This document shows, piece by piece, positions 6,733-14,107 of a stretch of 14,118 bases of DNA. The DNA is from a bacterium. Lineage in GTDB: Bacteria; Latescibacterota; Latescibacteria; Latescibacterales; Latescibacteraceae. Numbering within the stretch: position 1 is the stretch's first letter; each line of letters opens with the position of its first letter. The stretch spans positions 1 through 14,118 of the forward strand of contig JAJFUH010000040.1 in the NCBI GenBank assembly GCA_021372535.1, written 5' to 3'. The notes below the pieces were generated by a model, which saw only the letters and a program-made list of their open reading frames with translations, ran no database searches and was not told where the DNA came from. The position numbers and the translations under genes were made by a program.

Positions 6733-8157
6733 TCATTTGAATACTGCCAGTTCTGTCCAGCGGTTTATGTCAGCTCCGCCCTCGAGTTCCGTATGGTTCA
6801 CGCTCACTCTGCCGACACGGATTTCGGTTCCGTCGGTGTCGTGGTAGCTGTATCCGTTCTGATGAATAATGTAGTGAACGCCGTCCACTTTACCGAGATA
6901 CATGACGACATGCCAGTCGAATCCGCACACCGTGACTGCCGGCGGGCACGAGTCGAGATAGCGGTATTTCACTTCTTTCGGGGTGTCCGCGGGAAATACG
7001 ATGACATTGTCGGGAAAATAGAGCTCAAAGTAGGTCATGCGCGACATATTAATACCGAATGTCCGGTAAACCGACCGTATGGTGCCGACACAGTCACGTT
7101 CGTGGTCGGTGCCTCCCCAGCCGTAGGGACGGTTGAGGAGTTTGAAAATCGTTGTAATGATATTACGCTGGGTGAAAGGCTGAAAGCCGACGCTCACATC
7201 CGCATCGGGCTTGACCCACCCCGGAACAGCCTCGAGGGTGCCGTCCGCGCGGCGGAACGGTACAAGAATCTCGTAACCTTCCACGGTTTTCTTCACAAGC
7301 CTGAGGCGCACGCCCTGATAAAAATCCCTTGCCCATGTTTTACAGCCTCTGTCGCCGTAAACCGGAACCGTGTGTGCGAGCGCAACGATAAAATCGTCGG
7401 GATCTGATAGACGGCGTATTTCCTCGACTGTTCCGGTAGCTACGCTGGATGCCGGAACCCATCCGAAAGCATATTCCGATTTTACATAGTACCAGTCGCC
7501 GTTTTTTGTCCGGTGCAGAACGGCTACCGGCATTCCCGTTTCAAAAACCGCATTCTGGAATCCATCGAGCCAGCCATACTGTGAACGGTATACTTTTTCA
7601 TGGGTAGGAACGATGCGGTTGAGTGTATGAACCACGACGATGCCGTATTGCGGCTTTACAACCGCGGGTATCGACGTTTCGTCCATCGACTCGATGAGTT
7701 CGCGTTTCCGTGCCGCAGGGTACAGTATCTGGCGCCTGTCCCAAAAATCCCCGCTTTCCAGGTATTTCCGAGTGCGTCCGAGCCAGACTCTGAGGCTGTC
7801 TCCGGTTATCGACCGGATGGCGAGCGGGTCTTCCGTATTAAAGCATATGCCGGCGAAATTCCCATCCAGAAGCACGGGCGCAAATGTTTTTTTCGCGCCG
7901 TTTATATCAGTCCGCTCCGGTGGTCTCGTATGGTTTTTACGGTTGAGCTCTTTGATCTGGAGTGGTGTCAGAAAGACTTTATCGGGATCTCCATCGATCC
8001 GTGAAATCCAGAATTCGGGATGCTGCATCGCTTCGGTTGCCGGGGGAACGATTTCCGGTGCGCCCACGAGTTTGGTCTGTACCTGTGCGCTTGACAGCCC
8101 GTTCAGAAAAACCGAAAAAACAATGCATCCGGCAATAATTGCGTTTATTACTTTCAT
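6733..8157 (-). CDS. Secreted SH3-domain NlpC/P60 cell-wall peptidase (paralog A)
   Basis: The gene encodes 474 aa with a Sec signal peptide (cleavage after SSA, residue 24) and a GGGAG ribosome binding site just before the ATG. The architecture matches the group of peptidases with an N-terminal stabilising domain (about 30-165), two bacterial SH3 domains (about 170-245 and 255-320) and a C-terminal NlpC/P60 domain (about 325-474). The catalytic Cys is Cys356 in PYGWGG-n-RDCVG, the His is His416 in DWHVVMYLG, and the third polar residue is His432 in IIHQNG. This family cleaves peptidoglycan stem peptides, typically the gamma-D-Glu to diamino-acid bond, in wall recycling or remodelling; exact specificity here is inferred. 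A close paralog lies 202 bp upstream on the same strand with catalytic residues at identical positions. Confidence 0.88.
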   Translation of the reverse strand: MKVINAIIAGCIVFSVFLNGLSSAQVQTKLVGAPEIVPPATEAMQHPEFWISRIDGDPDKVFLTPLQIKELNRKNHTRPPERTDINGAKKTFAPVLLDGNFAGICFNTEDPLAIRSITGDSLRVWLGRTRKYLESGDFWDRRQILYPAARKRELIESMDETSIPAVVKPQYGIVVVHTLNRIVPTHEKVYRSQYGWLDGFQNAVFETGMPVAVLHRTKNGDWYYVKSEYAFGWVPASSVATGTVEEIRRLSDPDDFIVALAHTVPVYGDRGCKTWARDFYQGVRLRLVKKTVEGYEILVPFRRADGTLEAVPGWVKPDADVSVGFQPFTQRNIITTIFKLLNRPYGWGGTDHERDCVGTIRSVYRTFGINMSRMTYFELYFPDNVIVFPADTPKEVKYRYLDSCPPAVTVCGFDWHVVMYLGKVDGVHYIIHQNGYSYHDTDGTEIRVGRVSVNHTELEGGADINRWTELAVFK

Positions 8158-8191
8158 TGTGCTCTCCCATGTCGGATTTATGTATGAAAAG

Positions 8192-8197
8192 ATTATA
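8192..8197 (-). promoter_or_regulatory. Candidate -10 box for NlpC/P60 paralog A
   Basis: On the minus strand this reads TATAAT, a perfect -10 hexamer, about 35 nt upstream of the start codon. No good -35 hexamer lies 16-18 nt further upstream. If real, it means paralog A has its own promoter in addition to any read-through from paralog B. Confidence 0.3.
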
Positions 8198-8226
8198 TAT
8201 GACTACAATATTGATTAGACAGAAAG

Positions 8227-8280
8227 ACCCTGAGACAAGTTCAGGGTGACATGAGCACTGTCATGACGAACTTGTTTTGG
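8227..8280. repeat. REP-like doublet between the two peptidase genes
   Basis: The first unit is a hairpin, ACCCTGA (8227-8233) with TCAGGGT (8241-8247). A second, degenerate unit in the opposite orientation follows (around 8262-8280, ATGACGAACTTG). Together they form a larger stem: ACAAGTTC (8235-8242) with GAACTTGT (8268-8275), and TGACA (8247-8251) with TGTCA (8259-8263). The wording resembles the dispersed palindrome TCACCCTGAACTTG-like that recurs in many bacterial genomes. It could protect or attenuate the transcript between the paralogs. Confidence 0.55.
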
Positions 8281-8359
8281 CATCTTTCACAAATGTCTCT
8301 GTCCCTCTGTCACTTTGTCCCCGTCTTTTTCACTTGTGCCTTATGCCTTATGCCTGTTT

Positions 8360-9787
8360 TCATGGTCTGAACGTAGAAATTTCCGTAAAATGCTCGACAT
8401 TTCCGCCGCCTTCGAGCTCCGTATCGGTTACACTCACTCTGGCGACACGGATTTCTGTCCCGTCCGGGTCATGGTAGCTGTAACCGTTCGAGTGAATAAC
8501 GTAATGGATGCCGTCCACTTTCCCGAGATACATCACGATGTGTCCGCTGAAACCGCACAGGGTTATTCCCGATTCGGCGCTGTCCAGATACCGGTACTTC
8601 ACCTCTTTGGTTGTGTCTTTTGGAAAAACGTTTACATGGTCGGCGCAGAGAAGCTCATGAATGGTTCCACGCGGCATATATATACCGAAGGTTTTGTATA
8701 CGGTTCTGATGATTCCGCAGCAGTCACGTTCGTTTAAGGAATCATGCCAGCCATAAGGATGGTAGAGGAGCGGGAAAATAGTGTTGAGGATATTCCGCTG
8801 CGTGAAGGACTGAAATCCCACATTCACACCGGCGTCCTGCCTGACCCAGCCGTTTACCGCATCGAGCGTGCCGTCCGGGCGTCTGTACGGGACAAGGACC
8901 TGGTATACCGTAGAATTCTTCTTTTCGAGTCTGAGCCTCGCACCCTGGTAGAAGTCTGTCAGCCACGTTTTACATTCTTTATCGGAGTATACGGGGACTT
9001 TATGGGCGAGTGCGACGATGAAATTATCGGGTTCGGAAAGGTGCCTGATCTGTTTTTCCGTTCCTACTGCGATCTGAGCGGCAGGTATCCACCCGTATGA
9101 GAATTCAGACCTGACATAATACCAGTCTCCACTTTTTGACTGGTGGAGAACTGCCACAGGCATCCCCGTTTCGAGGGAGCCTGTCTGGAACATGTCGAGC
9201 CAGTTGAATTGTGAACCGAATGCGGTGAGATGCGATGGTACCGAGCGTTCGAGACCATGAGAGACAATGATACCATAATGCGGATTGACTCTGTCAGGGA
9301 TGGAATTCACATCCATTGCATCGATAATGTCCTGTTTCATGGTTTCGGAAAACGGTATCTGACGGCGGTCCCATAACTCGCGTTTCGTGACATAATCAAT
9401 ACCGCTCTGTAACCCCTTTCTGAGGCTGTCTCCGGATACCGACTGAATGGCAAGCGGATCGATGCGATAGAACTGGAGGGACTGGTACCCCCTGTCTGTA
9501 AGGTTTTTCAGTGAGTACGGATTACCGTTGATATCCGTCCCCTCCAGCGGGCGTGTGAGATTTTTTTTGTTAAGCTCTTTGATCTGTTGAGGGGTCAGAA
9601 TCACTCTGTCAGGATCGCTATTTATTCTCGATATCCAGAAATCGGCATGCTGCATCGCCTCGGTGGCGGGTGGTATGACATCCGGTGAGCCGATGAGTTT
9701 TTTCTGTTCCTGGGCGTGGATTATGCCTGTTGCCATAGACATGAAAGAAAGACAGGTAAGGAAAACATACATAAAAAAAACTCTCAT
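8360..9787 (-). CDS. Secreted SH3-domain NlpC/P60 cell-wall peptidase (paralog B)
   Basis: I chose the ATG at 9787 (475 aa) over the one at 9805, because an AAGGAGAGGG ribosome binding site lies directly before it and the resulting protein aligns almost without gaps to paralog A. The signal peptide ends at IHA, residue 25. Domain order is the same: N-terminal stabilising domain, two SH3 domains, NlpC/P60. Catalytic residues are Cys356 (RDCCG), His416 (SGHIVMYLG) and His432 (VIHSNG), identical in position to paralog A. The usual PYGWGG has become PYGWHD here and the catalytic Cys is followed by a second Cys, so substrate preference may differ. It probably arose by tandem duplication and is divergent from the gntR-citrate lyase operon. 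Confidence 0.87.
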   Translation of the reverse strand: MRVFFMYVFLTCLSFMSMATGIIHAQEQKKLIGSPDVIPPATEAMQHADFWISRINSDPDRVILTPQQIKELNKKNLTRPLEGTDINGNPYSLKNLTDRGYQSLQFYRIDPLAIQSVSGDSLRKGLQSGIDYVTKRELWDRRQIPFSETMKQDIIDAMDVNSIPDRVNPHYGIIVSHGLERSVPSHLTAFGSQFNWLDMFQTGSLETGMPVAVLHQSKSGDWYYVRSEFSYGWIPAAQIAVGTEKQIRHLSEPDNFIVALAHKVPVYSDKECKTWLTDFYQGARLRLEKKNSTVYQVLVPYRRPDGTLDAVNGWVRQDAGVNVGFQSFTQRNILNTIFPLLYHPYGWHDSLNERDCCGIIRTVYKTFGIYMPRGTIHELLCADHVNVFPKDTTKEVKYRYLDSAESGITLCGFSGHIVMYLGKVDGIHYVIHSNGYSYHDPDGTEIRVARVSVTDTELEGGGNVEHFTEISTFRP

Positions 9788-9837
9788 GATCCCTCTCCTT
9801 ATCATACTTGTGTCGGTTCATTGATATAAGTACTGAA

Positions 9838-9866
9838 ATAATAACTCAGAATCATACCTGAAACAA
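9838..9866 (-). promoter_or_regulatory. Promoter of NlpC/P60 paralog B
   Basis: Reading the minus strand, TTGTTT (9861-9866) and TATTAT (9838-9843) are separated by exactly 17 nt. They match the sigma-70 -35 and -10 consensus at four and five of six positions. The 5' leader to the start at 9787 would be about 45 nt. Confidence 0.45.
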
Positions 9867-9955
9867 TAATGATTTTGTGGATGAAGAAAAATATAAAGAG
9901 GTTCGTACAAAGACTCTTTTTTTTATCTTTGGCGTTATACGTGAACAAAAAAATC

Positions 9956-9984
9956 TTGACAGTAAGATTGTTATAAAAGATATT
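9956..9984 (+). promoter_or_regulatory. Promoter of the gntR-citrate lyase operon
   Basis: TTGACA (9956-9961) is a perfect -35 hexamer; GATATT (9979-9984) lies 17 nt downstream and matches the -10 consensus at four of six positions. A weak -10 with a strong -35 and an operator on top of it is typical of a repressed promoter. The leader to ATG 10043 would be about 50 nt. Confidence 0.5.
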
Positions 9985-10007
9985 GTATACAATATACAAT
10001 ACACAAT
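9982..10007 (+). promoter_or_regulatory. Probable GntR/FCD operator with three heptamer repeats
   Basis: ATTGTATACAAT (9982-9993) is a perfect 12-bp palindrome overlapping the -10 box. It continues as three tandem heptamers, ATACAAT, ATACAAT and ACACAAT (9987-10007). Operators of the FadR/VanR group of GntR regulators are often short palindromes of this kind; from memory, the malonate regulator MatR binds TTGTATACAA. The position immediately upstream of the regulator gene suggests autorepression, with the whole operon under the same control. Confidence 0.6.
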
Positions 10008-10042
10008 GTTTAACTTTTTACCTTCATGTGGTCCGGCCCCGT

Positions 10043-10735
10043 ATGAATACCATCCAGTTTGAACTCGACCAGTCTTCATTTTCCGACAGGGTATACAAGG
10101 CTATTCTCGAACTGCTCGTTAACCACAGAATACAACCGGGCGAAAAACTGAGCGAGGAAAATATCGCCTCGCTGCTCCAGGTTTCACGTACACCGGTTCG
10201 TGAGGCCCTCCTGCGGCTCGCGTCGGATGGGCTCGTGGTTTTTTATCCCCGGCGCGGCGCATATGCCAAAGAAATCACTCCCCGGGATATCACTGAGCTG
10301 TATGAGATCCGGCGGTGTCTCGAAGTATATGCCGCCCGGCGCTCGATGGGGAATATCCCCGACAAGGTGATCCGCAAAATCAACCGCCTTATCGAGAGTT
10401 GTCATGATTCCGAGGGTGCGGATTTTATCGAGGCGGAACTCCAGCTCGACCGTGAGATACACCGGGCGATCAATACTTGCAGCGGTAATGCACGGCTCAG
10501 GGAGATGCTCGAAAAGCTCGATCACCTCGCAAAATTCATGCGGATTCTTCATTTTAACCGTGAAGAGCTTGCCCGTGAAAATTTTGCCGAACATGAAAAA
10601 ATCTGGAATGCCATGTTGGCGCAGAATGAAAAAAACCTGATACGATTGCTGGATGAACACCTGAGAAACAGACAGAAATGCCTTTTGGATCACTTCCATA
10701 TGATGAATGTCAGCGAGGAGGCAGTGCCTAAATGA
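10043..10735 (+). CDS. GntR family transcriptional regulator, FCD (FadR/VanR-type) subfamily
   Basis: I chose ATG 10043 (230 aa) because the frame upstream of it runs through the promoter and operator. No strong ribosome binding site is visible. Residues about 10-75 are the GntR winged helix (IQPGEKLSEENIASLLQVSR, TPVREALLRL, a wing with YPRRGAYAKEI). Residues about 80-210 are an all-helical FCD ligand domain with its usual metal-binding set: Asp136, His140, His184 and His206. FCD domains bind small carboxylates such as citrate, malonate, lactate or fatty acyl groups, often with a metal. Its stop overlaps the start of the citrate lyase-like beta gene (ATGA), so it is translationally coupled to the enzyme it most likely controls. 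Citrate as the effector is inference. Confidence 0.88.
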   Translation: MNTIQFELDQSSFSDRVYKAILELLVNHRIQPGEKLSEENIASLLQVSRTPVREALLRLASDGLVVFYPRRGAYAKEITPRDITELYEIRRCLEVYAARRSMGNIPDKVIRKINRLIESCHDSEGADFIEAELQLDREIHRAINTCSGNARLREMLEKLDHLAKFMRILHFNREELARENFAEHEKIWNAMLAQNEKNLIRLLDEHLRNRQKCLLDHFHMMNVSEEAVPK

Positions 10736-11982
10736 GACTCTATGAGTATGAAGGGAAAATTCTGTTCAGGAAAGCGGGAATACGAGTTCCCGAAGGACGG
10801 GTTGTCGACAGGGATACCGATCTCGGGAGCCTTGAGGAAGGATCATGGCCAAAGGCGGTAAAGGCGCAGATTCTGAAGGGTGGAAGAGGCAAAGGAGGGG
10901 GAATTGCCTTTCCCAAAAACGGAAAGGAACTTCGTGAGGCGGTGAATTCGCTTCTCGGCGTCACCTTCCATAACGAGGAAGTCTCCCGTGTTCTTGTGGA
11001 GGATTTTGTTTCCATCGAAAAGGAGTATTATCTGTCGATAACATACAGGTGTGACCTTCCCGTTGTCATTTTCTCACAGCGCGGCGGCATGGATGTCGAG
11101 GAGCTTTCCCGGAAAGAACCGGCATCGGTGATTATGGAGCCCATCGATATTCATGCCGGTCTGAAATCGAAACAGGCCTATAAGATTCTTGCGCGGGCCG
11201 GGGTCAGGGGAGATGTGGAGGAATTGGCCGATATGATGCTCAAACTGTTCAAGTGCTTTTATACAAACGATGCCCTCCTTGCCGAAATCAATCCGCTTGT
11301 TCTCACTAAACGGGGGCTCCTCTATGCCGTCGATTCCAAAATGGAGATCGATGATGAGGCGCTCTACAGGCAGACAGCCCTGAAACTTCCGGAACGCCGT
11401 GATTTCTCCCGTAAAACGACTCAGATTGAAATGCTCGCCCTTAAAAACGATCAGATGGACACCCGGGGCGCTGCAGGACGGATGTTTTACGAGATTCCGG
11501 GGGGAGACATCGTTGTTCTCGCTTCGGGAGGGGGAACGAGCAGCGAGGCGCTCGACAGCATCTACCTGTACGGCGGCAGGCCTGCCATATTCACCGAATA
11601 CAGCGGTAATCCCACCTCGGAAAAGGTGCGGGGACTCACGAAGATCGCGTTATCGTATCCCGGCGAGATCAACGGTATCTGGATTGTTGGCGGACGGGCC
11701 AATTTCACCGACATTTACGAAACGCTCGTGAACGGAATCATGAACGGGATCAGGGAGACCGAAGGTTTCGACAAACGTATTCCGATTGTGGTGCGGCGCG
11801 CCGGCCTCCGTGACATGGAGGCTTTCAGTACCCTCAGGATGATACGCAGGAATGAAAAGTACAATATTTTCCTCAGGGGTATGGAAACATCGATTGGCGA
11901 CTCCGCGCAGCTGCTTATCCATCATGTTAATAACTACAAAAAAATATTGAGGGAAGAAAAACATGGGAATGCTCACAAGTAA
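10732..11982 (+). CDS. ATP-citrate lyase-like small subunit (AclB-like; SCS-beta ATP-grasp)
   Basis: The 416-aa protein would bind ATP and phosphorylate the partner subunit's His, driving citrate to citryl-phosphate and citryl-CoA. The N-terminal ATP-grasp half shows EYEGKILF (5-12), KGGRGKGGG (49-57) and EINPLV (185-190), as in succinyl-CoA synthetase beta. The C-terminal half resembles ATP-citrate lyase more than SCS: GGGTS (266-270), EYSG (289-292), GGRANFT (320-326) and VVRRAG (353-358). Recalled citrate-binding residues of human ACLY, Asn346, Thr348 and Arg379, align with Asn324, Thr326 and Arg356. GAGGAGG (10715-10721) supplies the ribosome binding site. It overlaps the regulator by 4 bp and the fusion gene by 20 bp. 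A general acyl-CoA synthetase beta subunit is the alternative. Confidence 0.8.
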   Translation: MRLYEYEGKILFRKAGIRVPEGRVVDRDTDLGSLEEGSWPKAVKAQILKGGRGKGGGIAFPKNGKELREAVNSLLGVTFHNEEVSRVLVEDFVSIEKEYYLSITYRCDLPVVIFSQRGGMDVEELSRKEPASVIMEPIDIHAGLKSKQAYKILARAGVRGDVEELADMMLKLFKCFYTNDALLAEINPLVLTKRGLLYAVDSKMEIDDEALYRQTALKLPERRDFSRKTTQIEMLALKNDQMDTRGAAGRMFYEIPGGDIVVLASGGGTSSEALDSIYLYGGRPAIFTEYSGNPTSEKVRGLTKIALSYPGEINGIWIVGGRANFTDIYETLVNGIMNGIRETEGFDKRIPIVVRRAGLRDMEAFSTLRMIRRNEKYNIFLRGMETSIGDSAQLLIHHVNNYKKILREEKHGNAHK

Positions 11983-14107
11983 GGATACCCAGATACTCAT
12001 ACAGGGGATAACAGGTAAACAGGGTTCCGTGATCTGCCGCGACATGCTCGACTATGGAACTCAGGTTATTGCCGGAGTGACTCCCGGGAAAGGCGGGACC
12101 CGTATCTACAACATACCGGTCTACGAAACCGTGGAAGAGGCGCTCAAACATCACCCGGACATTAACGTTTCTCTCATAACAGTTCCCCGTCAGGTTGCCC
12201 GTGATGCGGCGCTCGATGCGATCGGAAAGGGGAAAATCAGGCTCGTGAATATTCTCACCGAGGGTATTCCGGTTCGCGATATTGCCGAAATTGTTCAGGT
12301 TGCCCGTCAGCACGATGTTCATCTCATTGGTCCATCATCGGTTGGAATAATCTGTCCCAAAGACAGGGTTAAAATCGGGGCAATCGGCGGAAACGATCCG
12401 GGAGTGTTCTATTCGGGGGAAATCGCGCTTTTCTCGAAAAGCGGCGGCATGTGTCTGTCGATAGCCACTCAGATTTTCAACCGTCATGGTTTCGGAACGA
12501 GCACGGTGGTTGGCATGGGCGGTGACCGCATTGTCGGGAGCAACTTTGTCGATCTTCTCAAAATTGCCCGGGACGATCCCGAAACGAAACTCGTCGTGCT
12601 CAACGGCGAGGTCGGGGGCAGCTACGAGGAGGATGCGGCTGAATATATCAAAAAAACCCGCTATCCCAAACCCGTTGTCGGTCTCATATCGGGTGTCGGC
12701 GCCGAGCATTTTTTTCCCAAGGGATCGCGGATGGGCCATGCCGGTGCTGTTATAGGTGAAGGGAATATCGGCACATACGAACACAAGATGAAAGCTCTCG
12801 GTGCTGCGGGTGTAAACATGGCGAGAAGCTCCGATGAGCTTGGTGATATTGTCGGTACGATTCTCAACGAGGAGGAGGAAGGCAGCCACCTCGAGGAAAA
12901 AGACCTTGAGAAACCCGAGCTCGTGAGCATCTCGAAACCGAAGCTCGAAAGCATGAAGCGCCAGATACGGGCGATTACCATGAGCACCGGTATCACGAGG
13001 CTCCTCGATGGTCAGCCGTACCTGCTCGGTTATCCGTATACCGAGCTCATCATGAGCGCTCCCATCGAAGAAATTATTTTAATGGTTCTCAGACAGGTGG
13101 ATCCGAAGACAAAAGACCGTAATCTCCTCAAGCGTCTGTTCGCCTTCCATCTTAAAAATATGCCGCTCTCGAGAATTGCTATCGAGGCGGCCATCGAGAG
13201 CGTCCGTCACGGCAATCCCCTCAATTCGGCTGTGAGCGCGGGTCTTCTCTGCCAGGAGAGCGTTCCGGTGGAGCTGTTCCACGAAGACCTCAAAGCGGCA
13301 TTTTCACCCCAGCAGGCGGTTGCGGTCGTGCTTATCGGGTGGGTCATGGCGCTTGCCGGGCATATCCTGTGCGGCGAATTTAATCCCGGAGGCGAGAGCC
13401 ATCTTGAGAGCATTTTCTTCAGAGCAATTACGGGACGCAAGGCGACAGCGGGTGAAGCGGATATCTTCCGAGGCATTTTTGCCGCCTGTGTGGATCACAC
13501 ACCCGCCGTTCCATCCTCATTGGCGGCCATTACGTCCTATTCCGGCGGAGTACCGTTGAGAACCGCCCTCGCCGCAGGTATCACCGCTATGGGCGACACC
13601 CACGCAGGCGCCGGAGAAGGAGCCGCTTTCGCGTTTCAGGTCGAGGCCGGAAAGCTCCCTGCCGACAGTACTGTCGAAGAAAAAGCGCGCTGGCTCGTCG
13701 ACAGTTATACGGGGAAATTAGGCGGTGAAAAACGCCGTATTCCCGGTTACGGGCACCGCTATTACAGCCTTTACGGTACCGATCCCCGTGCGGAGGCGCT
13801 CCTCGGCCTGGCGTATAAGCACGGATACGGAGATCGTCACATTGCCCTCGCAAAAGCCGTTGAAAAAATCCTCCAGGAAGACAAAGCCGCCGGGCTCTGT
13901 CTCAACGTGGACGGCGCTATCGGAGCGGTCATCTCCGAGATGGGCATTCCGCCTTCGGCAGGCAAGGCGCTCTTTATCATTCCACGCTCGGCCGGTATTC
14001 TCGGACAGCTCATCGAGCAGAAAGCGGGCTCGTTCTTCCGGCTCGATAATGAGTCGATTCTCTACTCGGGTCCTGAGCCACCGAGGACATATACACCGAA
14101 AAAGTGA
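11963..14107 (+). CDS. ATP-citrate lyase-like large subunit: SCS-alpha fused to a citrate-synthase domain (AclA-like)
   Basis: The 714-aa protein has two enzymes in one chain. Residues 1-300 are SCS-alpha-like: CoA-binding ILIQGITGKQGS (11-22) and YGTQVIAGVTPGKGG (31-45), then the phospho-histidine His259 in MGHAGA. An acidic linker follows (about 302-330). Residues about 335-714 are a citrate-synthase/citryl-CoA lyase domain. Relative to pig citrate synthase, His512 (VDHTPAV), His547 (GDTHAGAG), His598 (GYGHR), Arg609 (TDPR), Asp650 (NVDGAIG), Arg675 (PRSAG) and Arg693 occupy the expected active-site places. The predicted reaction is citrate + ATP + CoA to acetyl-CoA + oxaloacetate + ADP + Pi, or its reverse. 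GAGGGAAG (11949-11956) is the ribosome binding site. The chain is longer than the roughly 610-aa AclA of green sulfur bacteria as I recall it. A related 2-methylcitrate or other acyl substrate is possible. Confidence 0.8.
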   Translation: MGMLTSKDTQILIQGITGKQGSVICRDMLDYGTQVIAGVTPGKGGTRIYNIPVYETVEEALKHHPDINVSLITVPRQVARDAALDAIGKGKIRLVNILTEGIPVRDIAEIVQVARQHDVHLIGPSSVGIICPKDRVKIGAIGGNDPGVFYSGEIALFSKSGGMCLSIATQIFNRHGFGTSTVVGMGGDRIVGSNFVDLLKIARDDPETKLVVLNGEVGGSYEEDAAEYIKKTRYPKPVVGLISGVGAEHFFPKGSRMGHAGAVIGEGNIGTYEHKMKALGAAGVNMARSSDELGDIVGTILNEEEEGSHLEEKDLEKPELVSISKPKLESMKRQIRAITMSTGITRLLDGQPYLLGYPYTELIMSAPIEEIILMVLRQVDPKTKDRNLLKRLFAFHLKNMPLSRIAIEAAIESVRHGNPLNSAVSAGLLCQESVPVELFHEDLKAAFSPQQAVAVVLIGWVMALAGHILCGEFNPGGESHLESIFFRAITGRKATAGEADIFRGIFAACVDHTPAVPSSLAAITSYSGGVPLRTALAAGITAMGDTHAGAGEGAAFAFQVEAGKLPADSTVEEKARWLVDSYTGKLGGEKRRIPGYGHRYYSLYGTDPRAEALLGLAYKHGYGDRHIALAKAVEKILQEDKAAGLCLNVDGAIGAVISEMGIPPSAGKALFIIPRSAGILGQLIEQKAGSFFRLDNESILYSGPEPPRTYTPKK

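Noticed and set aside
6511-7407. 298-aa open frame on the + strand
   Set aside because: It is antisense to NlpC/P60 paralog A, whose catalytic motifs and signal peptide are clear, and its first part lies in the repeat. The translation has no recognisable domain.
7640-8218. 192-aa and neighbouring 134-aa open frames on the + strand
   Set aside because: Both are antisense to paralog A and absent from any recognisable family; similar antisense frames occur opposite paralog B (8315-8737, 8744-9100) because the two genes are homologous.
9983-10042. TTG start at 9983 for the GntR regulator
   Set aside because: It lies inside the -10 box and operator, so it would be upstream of or at the transcription start.
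10732-11982. Plain succinyl-CoA synthetase beta subunit (sucC)
   Set aside because: The C-terminal half has the ATP-citrate lyase signatures EYSG, GGRANFT and VVRRAG in place of the SCS motifs, and the partner is fused to a citrate-synthase domain.
11927-12889. Minus-strand open frames opposite the citrate lyase-like operon
   Set aside because: They are antisense to strongly supported coding sequence and show no domain or start signal.
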